Shown here: piece by piece, positions 1 to 11,668 of the stretch
How positions within the stretch are numbered: the first letter of the stretch is position 1
Layout of the letters: each line of letters opens with the position of its first letter
Source of the DNA: Liberibacter crescens BT-1
Lineage (GTDB): Bacteria; Pseudomonadota; Alphaproteobacteria; Rhizobiales; Rhizobiaceae
Assembly (NCBI RefSeq): GCF_000325745.1
Contig: NC_019907.1
Location: 826,001-890,000 of the forward strand
Length of the DNA stretch: 64,000 nucleotides
Direction of reading: 5' to 3'
Notes under the pieces: model-generated
Database searches by the model: none
What the model was told of the DNA's origin: nothing
Seen by the model: only the letters and a program-made list of their open reading frames with translations
Position numbers and translations under genes: made by a program

Positions 1-343
1 TCATTTTAATCGCAGATGGAGATGGAGGCATCTGATTAGAAATTCCAGAAGAATCAATATCGTCTGTTTTCTTAAGAGAGACAGGGGCTGTTACAGGATT
101 TTCTGAAGATTCAGAAATATACCCAAGCAATCCTCCACGAGTAACTGTCTCTCCTTCTGCAACCAAAAGCTCAGTTAATACACCAGAAACAGAAGCCGGA
201 ACCTCAATGGTAACCTTATCTGTTTCAAGTTCCAATAAAGCTTCATCAACCTGTACAGTATCGCCAACTTTCTTAAGCCAAACACTTACAGTAGCTTCAC
301 TGACAGATTCTCCTAAAGAAGGAACCAAAATTTCTGTAGCCAT
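1..343 (-). CDS. sucB: Dihydrolipoyllysine-residue succinyltransferase, N-terminal part (partial)
   Basis: E2 core of the 2-oxoglutarate dehydrogenase complex; it carries the succinyl group on a lipoyl-lysine. Only the first 114 or so codons are present and the gene runs off the left edge. The translation opens with [14 protein letters not shown] and contains the lipoylation motif [10 protein letters not shown], with the modified lysine near residue 43, followed by GxLxELLVxEGxTV. This is a complete single lipoyl domain. A Pro/Ser-rich linker starts just before the edge. It lies 53 bp downstream of sucA on the same strand, so the two are almost certainly co-transcribed. Confidence 0.95.
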   Translation of the reverse strand, partial: MATEILVPSLGESVSEATVSVWLKKVGDTVQVDEALLELETDKVTIEVPASVSGVLTELLVAEGETVTRGGLLGYISESSENPVTAPVSLKKTDDIDSSGISNQMPPSPSAIKM

Positions 344-396
344 TTCTTCGAACTTCCATTTCGTAAATAATCAACTTTAATAGGATTTTTATAAAA

Positions 397-3315
397 TTAT
401 TCCTTTTTTATTCGCAATGCTTCATCAATGAATGCAGCGAATTGCTCCAGATGTCTGGACATAAGACCTGTTGCCGGAGAAGCTGCAGCAGAACGCCCAA
501 CATAACGAAACCGTTTATAGTGAGCATTAATATGCAGCAAAACCCATTCCAGATATGAATCAACAAATGTCCATGCTCCCATATTCCTGGGCTCTTCCTG
601 GCACCAGACCATTTCAGCATTTATAAATCGGGAAAGAGTTTTTACAAGCTTCCTTACCGGGAAAGGATAAATCTGTTCGACACGAAGAAGATAAATATCA
701 TTAATCGACCTTTTTTCACGTTCTTCAAGAAGATCATAATAAACCTTCCCTGTACAGAGAATAACACGAACAATCTTGTCATCATCAACAAGCTTAGTGA
801 TGCTCTTGTCTTGAGTTTCAGCATCATCATATAATAAAGGTTCAAAAGAACTTTCACCTGACATGTCCGCAAGAGACGAAATGGCTCTCTTATGGCGCAA
901 CAATGATTTAGGTGTCATCATGATTAATGGCTTACGAAAATTTCTTTTCAGCTGTCTTCTTAAAATATGAAAGTAATTTGCCGGAGTGGTACAATTGGCA
1001 ACCTGCATGTTGTTTTCAGCACATAACTGCAGAAATCTTTCAAGACGAGCAGAAGAATGCTCTGGCCCTTGCCCTTCATAACCATGCGGTAATAAACAAA
1101 CAAGGCCTGACATTCTTAACCACTTGGATTCCCCCGAAGAAATAAACTGATCGAGTATGACTTGCGCACCGTTAAAAAAGTCACCAAACTGTGCTTCCCA
1201 AAGATTAAGAACATCAGGTCTTACTAACGAATATCCATATTCGAATCCAAGAACTGCTTCCTCAGAAAGCATGGAATTCACAATCTCAAACTCAGCCTGA
1301 GTCGACGATAAATTCGAAAGAGGCGCATAACGTTCCTCTGTCTCCTGATCATAAAGAACTGCATGACGCTGAGAAAAAGTTCCACGCTCACAATCCTGAC
1401 CAGAAAAACGAATTTTATGCCCTTCAAGACACAGAGAACCAAAAGCCAGGGCCTCTGCCATTGCCCAATCAAGACCTTCACCTTCCTTAATCATCTTTTG
1501 ACGATTTTTAATAAATCGATCGATCGTCTTATGGACTTTAAAATTTTCTGGCAGCTGTGAAATCTTGTTGCCAATCTCCTTGAGAACTTTAACCTCTACA
1601 GAAGTCTTTATAGGGAGATATTCTTCATCGTCATTGGCAGGATGTAAACCAGACCATAGTCCACGCAACCAATCCACTGAAACCGGCTTGTAATCCTGAC
1701 TCTTTTCAAACTCATTATCCAGGCAGGAACGCCAGTCGTTCTCGATTTTTTTAACTTCTTGTGCAGAAACGATGCCCTCTTTAATAAGTTGTTCCGCGTA
1801 AATGTCCACAACACTTTTATGAGACCTTATAACCTTATACATCTTTGGTTGCGTAAATGACGGTTCGTCCCCTTCATTATGACCAAAACGCCGATAACAA
1901 AACATATCAACAATCGCCGGTTTATTAAATTTCATACGAAACTCTGTCGCCAAACGAACAGTATAAATAACCGCCTCCGGATCATCGCCATTAACATGAA
2001 AAACAGGAATATCAAATGATTTAGCGATATCCGATGGATAAGGAGAAGAACGGGAAAACACCGGATTGGTGGTAAAGCCAAGTTGATTGTTAATGATAAA
2101 ATGAATAGATCCTGCCACTCTATAACCCGAAAGACCTGACAATTCAAAAGTTTCAGCAACAACTCCCTGACCTGCAAATGCTGCATCACCATGAATAAGA
2201 ACAGGAAGAACCTGTGAACGAAGAGTCATTTCAGAAACAGCATCTTCAGAAGCATTCCTGAAAAGATCCTGCTTGGCACGCGCCCTGCCCAACACAACAG
2301 GATTGACAATCTCAAGGTGAGAAGGATTGGCCGTTAGTGACAAATGAACTTTATGATCTTTAATCTGATAATCAGAAGAAGCACCCAAATGATATTTTAC
2401 ATCTCCTGATCCATGAACATCATCAGGAGTTGATGAACCACCTTTAAACTCATAGAATATAGCACGATGGGCCTTGCCAATGATTTGACATAAAACATTG
2501 AGGCGACCACGATGCGCCATACCCAAAACAATTTCCTTTACACCTTGCTTCTCTCCTGTCTGAATAATATCTCTAAGCGCAGGAATAAGACTCTCACCAC
2601 CATCAAGACCAAATCGCTTTGTTCCTTTATACTTGACATCAACAAACTTCTCAAAACCCTCTGCCTCAATGAGTTTGGCAAGAATTTCCTTTTTATCCTC
2701 TGCCGTAAAATAATTCTTTCGATCGTCATTTTCTATAGAGTTCTGGATCCAGGATCGCTGCTCTGCGTTCGAAAGATGCATGAATTCTACTCCAATCGTA
2801 GAACAATAACAACGAGAAGCTCTCTCCAAAAGCTCACGGACAGTGGCATACTCAAGGCCAAATATGTTATCAACAAAGATAGTGCGATCATAATCATTCT
2901 CGGAAAACCCATAACAAAGAGGAGATAAATTCTTCCTTTCTCCCAAAGGCGCCGATAATCCCAATGGATCAAGATTCGCTTGCAAATGACCAAAAGTACG
3001 ATAATCATTGATCATCCTGATCGCTTGCAAGGAATCCTTGATGGATTTCTGGTTAACAACAGAAGCACCTGTAAAAGAAGAGACCGTGCAAGAAGGCGAG
3101 ACCACCCTTTCTCTCAGAAGAGGAGAAATCCTTTCCATGGCTTCCGGTATATTTTCAGGATATTCATCAAGGGTCTTGAAGAATACTTTCCAATCTTCAG
3201 AAACAGTGACCGGATTTTCCTTATAACGATCATATAATTCTTCAATATAAGTAACGCTTGTAACATCCAGAAAAGAAGTAAGTGCGAAACGTTTATTGGC
3301 CTCTTGCCGTGTCAT
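397..3315 (-). CDS. sucA: 2-oxoglutarate dehydrogenase E1 component
   Basis: Thiamine-diphosphate-dependent E1 subunit that decarboxylates 2-oxoglutarate and succinylates the lipoyl arm of SucB in the TCA cycle. The 972-residue length is normal for the family. Visible landmarks are the N-terminal E2-contact segment (residues 13-45), DPLGL near 116, GMAHRGRLNVL at 265, the TPP/Mg2+ region GDAAFAGQG at 376 with NNQLGFTTNP at 409, and the C-terminal EEPRNMGAW. The ATG start matches the usual N-terminus. It sits between sucD (54 bp upstream) and sucB in one minus-strand operon. Nothing suggests damage. Confidence 0.97.
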   Translation of the reverse strand: MTRQEANKRFALTSFLDVTSVTYIEELYDRYKENPVTVSEDWKVFFKTLDEYPENIPEAMERISPLLRERVVSPSCTVSSFTGASVVNQKSIKDSLQAIRMINDYRTFGHLQANLDPLGLSAPLGERKNLSPLCYGFSENDYDRTIFVDNIFGLEYATVRELLERASRCYCSTIGVEFMHLSNAEQRSWIQNSIENDDRKNYFTAEDKKEILAKLIEAEGFEKFVDVKYKGTKRFGLDGGESLIPALRDIIQTGEKQGVKEIVLGMAHRGRLNVLCQIIGKAHRAIFYEFKGGSSTPDDVHGSGDVKYHLGASSDYQIKDHKVHLSLTANPSHLEIVNPVVLGRARAKQDLFRNASEDAVSEMTLRSQVLPVLIHGDAAFAGQGVVAETFELSGLSGYRVAGSIHFIINNQLGFTTNPVFSRSSPYPSDIAKSFDIPVFHVNGDDPEAVIYTVRLATEFRMKFNKPAIVDMFCYRRFGHNEGDEPSFTQPKMYKVIRSHKSVVDIYAEQLIKEGIVSAQEVKKIENDWRSCLDNEFEKSQDYKPVSVDWLRGLWSGLHPANDDEEYLPIKTSVEVKVLKEIGNKISQLPENFKVHKTIDRFIKNRQKMIKEGEGLDWAMAEALAFGSLCLEGHKIRFSGQDCERGTFSQRHAVLYDQETEERYAPLSNLSSTQAEFEIVNSMLSEEAVLGFEYGYSLVRPDVLNLWEAQFGDFFNGAQVILDQFISSGESKWLRMSGLVCLLPHGYEGQGPEHSSARLERFLQLCAENNMQVANCTTPANYFHILRRQLKRNFRKPLIMMTPKSLLRHKRAISSLADMSGESSFEPLLYDDAETQDKSITKLVDDDKIVRVILCTGKVYYDLLEEREKRSINDIYLLRVEQIYPFPVRKLVKTLSRFINAEMVWCQEEPRNMGAWTFVDSYLEWVLLHINAHYKRFRYVGRSAAASPATGLMSRHLEQFAAFIDEALRIKKE

Positions 3316-3369
3316 TTTATACCTTAAAAAAAATAGAGATACATTTTTATCTATTTAAAAAGATGAAGA

Positions 3370-4275
3370 TTACAAATCCTTTAAAAGATGCGCCAATGTC
3401 CTTCCAATTTTGGCTGGTGATGGAGAAATACGAACACCAGCTTCCTGCAGTGCAGCTATCTTGTCCTCAGCTCCTCCTTTACCACCAGAAACAACTGCGC
3501 CGGCATGTCCCATAGTACGACCAGAAGGAGCAGTTCTTCCAGCAATAAACCCAACCACGGGTTTTTTACGCCCACGCCTGGCCTCATCTTTTAAAAACAG
3601 GGCAGCATCCTCTTCAGCACCCCCGCCAATTTCACCAATCATAACAATTGAATGCGTATCATCATCCGCTAAAAACATCTCAAGAATTTCAATAAACTCA
3701 GTCCCTTTAACAGGATCGCCTCCAATACCAACAGCTGTACTCTGACCCAATCCTTCATTTGAAGTTTGAAAAACAGCTTCATAGGTCAATGTACCGGAAC
3801 GCGATAAAATACCAACAGAGCCTTTACGAAAAACAGAACCAGGCATAATCCCGATTTTACACTCTTCAGGTGTTAAAAGACCAGGACAATTAGGACCAAT
3901 AAGTCGTGACTTTGATTTTATCAGATGTGCCTTAACAGAAACCATATCCAGAACAGGAATCCCTTCGGTAATACAAACAATCAAAGGAATTTCTGCGTCA
4001 ATAGCCTCAATAATGGCTGCCGCCGCTCCTGCAGGTGGAACATAGATCACAGAAGCATTTGCACCTGTACGTTCTTTTCCTTCAGCAACAGAAGAAAAAA
4101 TAGGAAGGCTTTCACCATTTTTACCATGCCATAAGCTTCCGCCTTTTGAGGGATGCACCCCTCCCACCATATTTGCCCCATAATAGGCAATTGCCTGCTC
4201 TGTATGAAATGTACCGGATTTTCCAGTGAGACCCTGAACAAGAACCTTCGTATTTTTATTCACAAGGATAGACAT
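3370..4275 (-). CDS. sucD: Succinyl-CoA synthetase alpha subunit
   Basis: Alpha subunit of succinate-CoA ligase, which makes ATP or GTP from succinyl-CoA. It has the CoA-binding Rossmann region [15 protein letters not shown] (residues 14-28), GPNCPG near 127 and the phosphohistidine segment [14 protein letters not shown], with the active-site His at about residue 257. The length of 301 residues is standard. Its start lies 5 bp after the sucC stop, the usual translationally coupled sucC-sucD pair. Confidence 0.97.
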   Translation of the reverse strand: MSILVNKNTKVLVQGLTGKSGTFHTEQAIAYYGANMVGGVHPSKGGSLWHGKNGESLPIFSSVAEGKERTGANASVIYVPPAGAAAAIIEAIDAEIPLIVCITEGIPVLDMVSVKAHLIKSKSRLIGPNCPGLLTPEECKIGIMPGSVFRKGSVGILSRSGTLTYEAVFQTSNEGLGQSTAVGIGGDPVKGTEFIEILEMFLADDDTHSIVMIGEIGGGAEEDAALFLKDEARRGRKKPVVGFIAGRTAPSGRTMGHAGAVVSGGKGGAEDKIAALQEAGVRISPSPAKIGRTLAHLLKDL

Positions 4276-4280
4276 AATGA

Positions 4281-5477
4281 TTAAACTCCTTTTACTGCAT
4301 GAATAATTTTTTGAGCTGCATCATCAAGATCATTTGCAGTAATCACATTTAATCCACTATCGGCTATCATTTTATTTCCAAGATCAACATTTGCCCCTTC
4401 AAGACGTAATACCAGAGGAACTCTTATACCGACTTCCTTTACAGCAGACAAAACACCTTCTGCAAGAACATCGCATCTCATGATGCCTCCAAATATATTA
4501 ATGAGTATACCCTGAACGGACGCATCAGAAGTGATAATTTTAAATGCTGCGGCAACAGCATCTTTACTTGCTCCTCCTCCAACATCAAGAAAATTAGCAG
4601 GCTCTGCTCCATACAACTTGATAATATCCATCGTTGCCATAGCCAAACCCGCTCCATTAACCATACATCCTATATTCCCGTTAAGGGCAATATATGAAAG
4701 ACCATGCTTCTTGGCCTCAACCTCTTTACCATCCTCTTCAGAAATATCTCTCAAGGCCTGAAGATCTGGATGCCTGAACAAAGCATTACCATCAAATGAA
4801 ACTTTGGCATCAAGAAGACGAAGACGACCATTTTTCATAACAATCAGAGGATTTATTTCCAAAAGGCTCATATCATTTTCAATAAATGCCTTATACAAGA
4901 CAGGAAAAAGATTCGCCGCATCATCCCGGGCCATTCCGTCAAGTTCAAGCAAATCACATAAACAAGAAACATCTTTCGATGTCACACCATCAAAATGGTT
5001 GACCAAAACCTTGATAATTTTTTCAGGAGTGTGTTTCGCAACTTCCTCAATATCCATTCCACCCTGGACAGAAGCAATAAAAGATACCTGACCAACAGAA
5101 CGATCCACAAGAAGAGAAAGATAAAGTTCACGCGAAATATCAGCGCCATCCTCAATATAAATACGGTTAACCTGCTTACCGGAAACATCCGTCTGGTTGG
5201 TCACCAGCAGAGAACCCATCATCTCATGAACATCAGCAATAACAGCCTCAGCAGAAGTCTCTAAACGCACACCACCTCTTGCATCAGAACCCAGATTTTT
5301 AAACTTTCCCTTACCACGACCGCCAGCATGAATTTGGCTTTTAACGACATATAAAGGACCAGGAAGCTTTTTCAAAGCATCCACAACCTCATCAGGAGAG
5401 AAGATAACGACACCTTCAGCAACTGGCGCTCCATAAGATTTTAATAAAGCCTTAGCTTGATATTCATGAATATTCAT
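4281..5477 (-). CDS. sucC: Succinyl-CoA synthetase beta subunit
   Basis: ATP-grasp beta subunit that binds the nucleotide and partners SucD. It opens with [19 protein letters not shown], the typical family start, and has the lysine-bearing [14 protein letters not shown], the metal-binding LLEINPL, and the C-terminal [12 protein letters not shown] and [12 protein letters not shown] motifs. The 398-residue length is normal. It lies 24 bp downstream of mdh and 5 bp upstream of sucD, and is part of the mdh-sucCDAB operon. Confidence 0.97.
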   Translation of the reverse strand: MNIHEYQAKALLKSYGAPVAEGVVIFSPDEVVDALKKLPGPLYVVKSQIHAGGRGKGKFKNLGSDARGGVRLETSAEAVIADVHEMMGSLLVTNQTDVSGKQVNRIYIEDGADISRELYLSLLVDRSVGQVSFIASVQGGMDIEEVAKHTPEKIIKVLVNHFDGVTSKDVSCLCDLLELDGMARDDAANLFPVLYKAFIENDMSLLEINPLIVMKNGRLRLLDAKVSFDGNALFRHPDLQALRDISEEDGKEVEAKKHGLSYIALNGNIGCMVNGAGLAMATMDIIKLYGAEPANFLDVGGGASKDAVAAAFKIITSDASVQGILINIFGGIMRCDVLAEGVLSAVKEVGIRVPLVLRLEGANVDLGNKMIADSGLNVITANDLDDAAQKIIHAVKGV

Positions 5478-5501
5478 AACAAAATCATTTCTTAATAAAA
5501 T

Positions 5502-6479
<978 letters not shown>

Positions 6480-6580
6480 CTAAAATATTTTTTTAGAATT
6501 AATTCCTCAATTTTTTAATGATACACCAACCAAACATGACCAATATGCTGATATTTTCCAAAAACCACAAAAGATGGTTA

Positions 6581-7750
6581 TTATATATATTTATTCAGTG
6601 CCTCATGTCTAGCAACATATCCATTTCGACACATTTCAAATAATCGCGAGGCTGTTCTGTTAAACTCAAACCCCTCAACACCTTTTCCAAAAGGAAAAAG
6701 ATGATCAATGGCTACCGCTGCTGACATGACCAAACGAACCTTGCTATTATAAAGAGCATCAACAAGCATAATAAATCGTTTAACCTGATCACGTCGATCA
6801 TTGCTCAGCACAGGAACCGAATCAATAAAAACAGTATTGAAACGAGAGGTGATTTCCAGAAAGTCACCTGCAGCCAAAGACCTGTCGCACAGATCCGCAA
6901 AAGAAAAACGTGCTGCCTGCCTGCAGGCAACAGGAACATGAACCCTATGACCTTTGACAAGAATATCAGAAGGAACACAGGCATGTTTGCCGGTTACAGA
7001 ATTCCACGCCTTATCCATTGCCTCTTGAGTTGAATCATCAAGAGGAAACATATAAAGAGGAAAGGAAAACAATCCTTCACGTCGGTAATCTATACCAGAA
7101 TCAAGCGATACAACCGTAATATTTTTCTCAAGCACTGTAATAAAAGGCATAAAAATATCGCGATTGATTCCATCACGGTAAAGATCATGGGGTGCTACAT
7201 TAGAAGTGGCAACCACAACACATCCTCGCCTGAATAATTCTGTAAATAATCGTGATAAAATCATCGCATCAGCAATATTCGTAACGACAAATTCATCAAA
7301 ACATAACAATGCTGCCTCATGAGCTATAGAAGCAGCAACCGATAGCACAGGGTCTGGATCCTGCCGTGTGCCCGTTTGATATTTGCGGCGATGAACCGCA
7401 ATACGATCTTGAATCTCAGCCATAAATTCATGAAAATGAACCCTGCGTTTTTTATGAACAGGAGCAAGCTTGAAAAAAAGATCCATCAGCATGGTTTTGC
7501 CACACCCGACATCACCGTAAACGTAAATCCCTTTTACCTGTTTGTGACCATAACAGCATCGAAAGAAAAAATGATAGAGATTGCTGAATTTATGATTGAG
7601 CCTATCTCTCTCACGCAAGGATTCCAAAACATCATCAAAAAGAACAACAACGTCATCCTGACAAGAATCAACCTTTAAGTCGCCGGACTGGATCCGTTCA
7701 TCAAGAACAGACCTGATACTGCGAGAAGAAGCCAATAAACAACACATCAA
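6581..7750 (-). CDS. zapE: Cell division protein ZapE / AFG1-like ATPase
   Basis: AFG1-family AAA-type ATPase. In Enterobacteria ZapE destabilises FtsZ polymers; the mitochondrial homologue AFG1 helps membrane protein quality control. The Walker A motif GDVGCGKT is at residues 79-86, Walker B is LCFDEFVV, and ATSNVAPHDLY is characteristic of the family. The 389-residue length fits. It precedes mdh on the same strand, an order I recall from Brucella-type genomes. The first codons could be trimmed (MMCCLL), so the exact start is less certain than the identity. Confidence 0.93.
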   Translation of the reverse strand: MMCCLLASSRSIRSVLDERIQSGDLKVDSCQDDVVVLFDDVLESLRERDRLNHKFSNLYHFFFRCCYGHKQVKGIYVYGDVGCGKTMLMDLFFKLAPVHKKRRVHFHEFMAEIQDRIAVHRRKYQTGTRQDPDPVLSVAASIAHEAALLCFDEFVVTNIADAMILSRLFTELFRRGCVVVATSNVAPHDLYRDGINRDIFMPFITVLEKNITVVSLDSGIDYRREGLFSFPLYMFPLDDSTQEAMDKAWNSVTGKHACVPSDILVKGHRVHVPVACRQAARFSFADLCDRSLAAGDFLEITSRFNTVFIDSVPVLSNDRRDQVKRFIMLVDALYNSKVRLVMSAAVAIDHLFPFGKGVEGFEFNRTASRLFEMCRNGYVARHEALNKYI

Positions 7751-7776
7751 AAACTCAATACCATAACAAAATTCAT

Positions 7777-7882
7777 TTTACCGGCTACAAGAACGCTATG
7801 ATAACATCAAAAATCCCCTTTACCGGCTAGAAGAACAGCTATGATAACATCAAAAATCCCCTTTACCGGCTAACAGAAACAG
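7777..7882. repeat. Tandem 42-43 bp repeat at the 3' end of the lipoprotein gene
   Basis: Two nearly complete copies and a partial third copy of a unit starting TTTACCGGCTA and ending ATCAAAAATCCCC. Units begin at 7777, 7819 and 7862. The third copy is the real 3' end of the following lipoprotein gene, so the gene's last codons, its stop and the following 30 bp have been duplicated downstream into the gap before zapE. Confidence 0.9.
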
Positions 7883-8540
7883 GTTGATTATCCTTGGTCA
7901 CTCCCTCAAATCTATTATCAGCCACTTTATTCAGGGATACAATTGTATTGCCGTTACGGTCCTTAAGAACAAGCTGATGACCAACAACATCCCAATATCC
8001 CATAAGGCTTAATTTTCCATAACAATTACGGGTCCCACCACGCAAACCTGAACCAAGATTTGTCAGTGTTAAGTACATATCACACCGTACCATGCCGCTT
8101 GATACCTTCCAGCTACCAGGCAATGATCCCTTCGAAAGCTCTCCAGAAGGCGAATAGCCAGAGCGAGAAGATGAATAGCCAGATCCAGAAGGTGGATAGC
8201 CGGAACCAGAAGGCGGATAGCCGGAACCAGAAGGCGGATAACCGGAACCAGAAGGCGGATAGCCAGAGCCAGAAGGTGGATAGCCGGAACCAGAAGGCGG
8301 ATAACCGGAGGCAGAAGATGGATAGCCGGAACCAGAAGGTGGATAGCCAGGATTATTTGGATCGGTGACAGGATAACCATCAGGAGAGAGAGGCTGTGAT
8401 TCCACTGAACCAACAGGTTGAGCTGCTAACGGCGGCGGTACATATCGATCAGGATAATCATTGCCACCACCACTCTGACAAGCTGAAACAAGAGAACCAA
8501 CCACAAGAACAAAAATGACATGTTTAATGTTTAACGGCAT
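7863..8540 (-). CDS. Omp19-like lipoprotein with AprI/Inh-type inhibitor domain and YPPSGSG repeats
   Basis: Predicted outer-membrane lipoprotein. A short signal peptide ends in a lipobox VSAC with the lipidated Cys at residue 21. Residues 65-135 are a low-complexity stretch of about ten GYPPSGS heptads. The C-terminal 90 residues (GSWKVSSGMVRCDMYLTLT, a second Cys, GYWDVVGHQLVLKD) match the beta-barrel AprI/Inh metalloprotease-inhibitor fold seen in Brucella Omp19. The position next to zapE and mdh also fits omp19. The heptad expansion is not part of the usual Omp19 linker as I know it. Protease-inhibitor function is inferred from family only. Confidence 0.8.
   Translation of the reverse strand: MPLNIKHVIFVLVVGSLVSACQSGGGNDYPDRYVPPPLAAQPVGSVESQPLSPDGYPVTDPNNPGYPPSGSGYPSSASGYPPSGSGYPPSGSGYPPSGSGYPPSGSGYPPSGSGYPPSGSGYSSSRSGYSPSGELSKGSLPGSWKVSSGMVRCDMYLTLTNLGSGLRGGTRNCYGKLSLMGYWDVVGHQLVLKDRNGNTIVSLNKVADNRFEGVTKDNQPVSVSR
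8150..8355. repeat. 21-bp tandem repeat encoding YPPSGSG heptads
   Basis: About ten copies of a 21-bp unit (core GGCGGATAGCCGGAACCAGA on the plus strand) encode the heptad linker of the Omp19-like lipoprotein. Central copies are almost identical in DNA while the outer copies have drifted (SSAS, SSRS), as expected for recent expansion by slippage. Confidence 0.9.
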
Positions 8541-8612
8541 GCCTTCTTTCTCCTCAAATTATCTTTCGTAATATAAATATAGTACTATACAACCAAAATC
8601 ACAACATATGAA

Positions 8613-9392
8613 TTAAACCCGACGATCGAGCATCATAATCTTTATTTCAGCAATCGCCTTGGCAGGATTGAGTCCTTTAGGACAAGCCTGGGCACAATTC
8701 ATAATAGTATGACAACGATAAAGACGGAAAGGGTCTTCAATGTTATCAAGACGTTCTCCCTTGGCTTCGTCCCGCGAATCAATCAACCAACGATATGCCT
8801 GTAGCAATATGGCAGGACCAAGATAACGATCGCCATTCCACCAATAACTTGGACAAGAAGTTGAACAACAGGCACACATAATACATTCATAAAGACCATC
8901 AAGCTTCTGTCGATCTTCATGACTCTGGAACCATTCATTGGCAGGAGCAGGAGATACCGTTTTAAGCCAGGGCTCAATTGAACGATGTTGGGCATAAAAA
9001 TGCGTCATATCAATCACAAGATCTTTAACAACCGACATATGCGGAAGAGGATAAATTTTAATAGACCCCTTTACGTCTTTCATTTCCTTGGTGCATGCCA
9101 AAGTATTCGTTCCATCAATATTCATGCCACAGGAACCACAAATGCCCTCACGACAGGAACGACGCAACGTCAAGGTCGGATCAATCTTGTTCTTGATATA
9201 CAGCAAGCCATCAAGAACCATAGGACCGCAATCATCGACATCGACATAATATGTATCAATCCTTGGATTTTCCTGATCATCAGGACTCCAGCGATAAATA
9301 CGATATTCACGCAACGACTTTGCATTAACAGGTTTATTCCACGTTTTACCTTCCTTGATACGGGAATTTTTTGGCAGTGAAAGCTCAACCAT
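8613..9392 (-). CDS. sdhB: Succinate dehydrogenase iron-sulfur subunit
   Basis: Electron-transfer subunit of complex II. All three cluster motifs are visible: 2Fe-2S ligands C80, C85, C88, C100 ([11 protein letters not shown]...AC), 4Fe-4S ligands C170, C173, C176 (CIMCACC), and 3Fe-4S ligands around C180, C227 and C233, with C237 completing the second set. The 259-residue length is normal for alphaproteobacteria. It is the last gene of sdhCDAB, 20 bp after sdhA. Confidence 0.97.
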   Translation of the reverse strand: MVELSLPKNSRIKEGKTWNKPVNAKSLREYRIYRWSPDDQENPRIDTYYVDVDDCGPMVLDGLLYIKNKIDPTLTLRRSCREGICGSCGMNIDGTNTLACTKEMKDVKGSIKIYPLPHMSVVKDLVIDMTHFYAQHRSIEPWLKTVSPAPANEWFQSHEDRQKLDGLYECIMCACCSTSCPSYWWNGDRYLGPAILLQAYRWLIDSRDEAKGERLDNIEDPFRLYRCHTIMNCAQACPKGLNPAKAIAEIKIMMLDRRV

Positions 9393-9412
9393 TTTTATAT
9401 AGTCTCCAAATA

Positions 9413-11266
9413 TTAATAAACCCGGGCTTTAGGAGCAATCCTGTGAAGATCAATACCCGCAGAAATTGGCTCAATATGAACAGGACGGTATTCAAGATGG
9501 ATCTCGCCTGTATCACAATTCACCCTGCAAAGAGAATGTTTCCGCCATTGAACATCATCACGTCCGGAAAAAGGCCCCTCTTTATAATCCTCACGTGCAT
9601 GGGAACCTCTGCTCTCTTTCCTGGCTTCTGCTGAATAGACAGTTACAATGGCATTGGCCATTAAATTTTGTAATTCAAGGGTTTCCATAAGATCTGAATT
9701 CCAGATCATGGAACGATCAAAAACCTTGATATCCGACATTTCATTCCACAAGACTGAAAGACGCCTACAACCGGCAGCCAGGGATTCCTGCGACCGAAAG
9801 ACGCCAGCGTCCTCCTGCATGGCACGCTGCATTTTTTCACGCAATATAGCCGTTGGTGTCTCACCATTCGCATAGCGAACACGATCAAAGCGCTCAACAA
9901 TACGATCACAGGCGACAATATCAAGAGAAGGAATTGCCTCTGACCGATCAATGATTTTTGCTGCGCGAAGTGCTGCTGCACGACCAAAAACAACCAGGTC
10001 TATTAACGAATTGGAACCCAATCGATTGGCACCATGTACCGAGGAACAGGAAGCCTCGCCAACAGCCATAAGACCTGGAGAAACACAATCAGGATCCGTA
10101 CTGTCAGGATTCAGAACCTCTCCCCAATAATTGGTAGGAATGCCACCCATGTTATAATGAACCGTTGGCAAAACCGGAATCGGTTCACGTGTGACATCAA
10201 CACCAGCAAAAATTCTTGCTGACTCTGAAATACCAGGCAATCGCTCATGCAAAAGAGCAGGATCAAGATGATTGAGATACAGGTAGATATGGTCTTTTCT
10301 TTTGCCGACTCCACGCCCTTCTCTGATTTCCATCATCATGCAACGGGAAACAACATCACGAGAAGCAAGATCCTTGGCAGAAGGAGCATAACGTTCCATA
10401 AAACGCTCTCCCTCAGAATTGACAAGATATCCGCCTTCTCCACGAGCCCCTTCTGTAATAAGACACCCGGCACCGTAAATACCGGTAGGATGAAACTGAA
10501 CAAATTCCATATCCTGCAAAGGTAAACCTGCACGTGCAATCATACCTCCACCATCACCGGTACAGGTATGAGCCGATGTTGCCGAAAAATAGGCACGACC
10601 ATAGCCACCTGTTGCCAGAACAACTATTTTTGCAGAAAAACGGTGAATTTCCCCATTTTCAAGACACCAGGCAACAACCCCTGTACAACGGCCATCCTGA
10701 GACATAATAAGATCAAGTGCAAAATATTCGATAAAAAATTCAGCGTTATGCTTCAGGGATTGTCCATATAACGTATGAAGAAGAGCATGACCTGTCCTGT
10801 CTGCGGCAGCACATGTCCTTTGGACTGGAGGTCCTTCACCATAATTTTGCATATGTCCGCCAAAAGGCCGTTGATATATTTTCCCTTGCTCATTACGGGA
10901 AAACGGTACACCGTAATGTTCAAGCTCATAGACAGCCTTCGACGCTTCCATCGTCAAATACTGAATGGCATCGATATCCCCCAGCCAGTCCGAGCCTTTC
11001 ACTGTGTCATAAAGATGCCACTGCCAGCAATCAGGAGTCATATTGGCAAGAGGAGCAGCAATCCCTCCCTGAGCCGCCACTGTATGTGAACGTGTTGGAA
11101 AAACCTTGGTAATACAGGCTGTTTTTAATCCCTGCTCAGCCATACCAAGTGTTGCCCGCAGGCCTGCGCCTCCAGCACCGACGACGACGACATCATAAGC
11201 ATGATCAACATAAACATAAGATTGTGCTTGTGATACTGCAGAGGCAGATAAAGATTTTTTGGACAT
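9413..11266 (-). CDS. sdhA: Succinate dehydrogenase flavoprotein subunit
   Basis: Catalytic FAD subunit of complex II. The FAD-binding GAGGAGLRA motif lies near residue 30; [10 protein letters not shown] carries the covalent-FAD His; HPTGIYGAG and the C-terminal [11 protein letters not shown] are also present. The start at MSKKSL (11266) is chosen because it falls 2 bp after the sdhD TAG stop. An upstream in-frame ATG would overlap sdhD. This gives 617 residues, normal for SdhA. Confidence 0.96.
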   Translation of the reverse strand: MSKKSLSASAVSQAQSYVYVDHAYDVVVVGAGGAGLRATLGMAEQGLKTACITKVFPTRSHTVAAQGGIAAPLANMTPDCWQWHLYDTVKGSDWLGDIDAIQYLTMEASKAVYELEHYGVPFSRNEQGKIYQRPFGGHMQNYGEGPPVQRTCAAADRTGHALLHTLYGQSLKHNAEFFIEYFALDLIMSQDGRCTGVVAWCLENGEIHRFSAKIVVLATGGYGRAYFSATSAHTCTGDGGGMIARAGLPLQDMEFVQFHPTGIYGAGCLITEGARGEGGYLVNSEGERFMERYAPSAKDLASRDVVSRCMMMEIREGRGVGKRKDHIYLYLNHLDPALLHERLPGISESARIFAGVDVTREPIPVLPTVHYNMGGIPTNYWGEVLNPDSTDPDCVSPGLMAVGEASCSSVHGANRLGSNSLIDLVVFGRAAALRAAKIIDRSEAIPSLDIVACDRIVERFDRVRYANGETPTAILREKMQRAMQEDAGVFRSQESLAAGCRRLSVLWNEMSDIKVFDRSMIWNSDLMETLELQNLMANAIVTVYSAEARKESRGSHAREDYKEGPFSGRDDVQWRKHSLCRVNCDTGEIHLEYRPVHIEPISAGIDLHRIAPKARVY

Positions 11267-11268
11267 AG

Positions 11269-11661
11269 CTACCGCATGAATAAAATTTTTATAAGACAAA
11301 AAAAGGAAAACGCTGTCATTAAAAAAACAAAAAATGTATTCATAATAATCAAGCTATATCTCAAAAGCTTGGAATGAATATAATCCTCAATAATAACCTG
11401 CATTCCCAATTTCATATGAAAGAACACCGTACCCAAACCCAAAACCATTATAATAAAAACAAATGGATCAGAAAGAACGGACACAACCTCATCGTAAGAA
11501 GCATTGCTATAGATAAGCATGAATGCCATAAAAAAAATGACAAAAGGAAGTATAGCAATTGATGTAAGGCGCTGATGCCAAAAATGGGTTGTTCCATCCT
11601 TTGCAGAACCCAAGCCAAGTACTTTCCCTAAAGGGCTACGCATATCCATATTTCTTTTCAA
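11269..11661 (-). CDS. sdhD: Succinate dehydrogenase membrane anchor subunit
   Basis: Small membrane anchor of complex II with three predicted transmembrane helices (about residues 33-52, 65-85 and 104-127). The conserved [15 protein letters not shown] segment carries the haem/quinone-region His and the IEDY signature. Length 130. It lies 7 bp after sdhC and 2 bp before sdhA. Confidence 0.93.
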   Translation of the reverse strand: MKRNMDMRSPLGKVLGLGSAKDGTTHFWHQRLTSIAILPFVIFFMAFMLIYSNASYDEVVSVLSDPFVFIIMVLGLGTVFFHMKLGMQVIIEDYIHSKLLRYSLIIMNTFFVFLMTAFSFFCLIKILFMR

Positions 11662-11668
11662 TTCCTTG

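Noticed and set aside
2512-2928. 138-codon plus-strand frame opposite sucA
   Set aside because: Antisense shadow of a well-conserved gene, with no independent support.
8060-8413. Long repeat-bearing frames on both strands over the lipoprotein gene
   Set aside because: They arise because the 21-bp repeat is a multiple of three, so all frames stay open; only the frame with signal peptide and inhibitor domain is supported.
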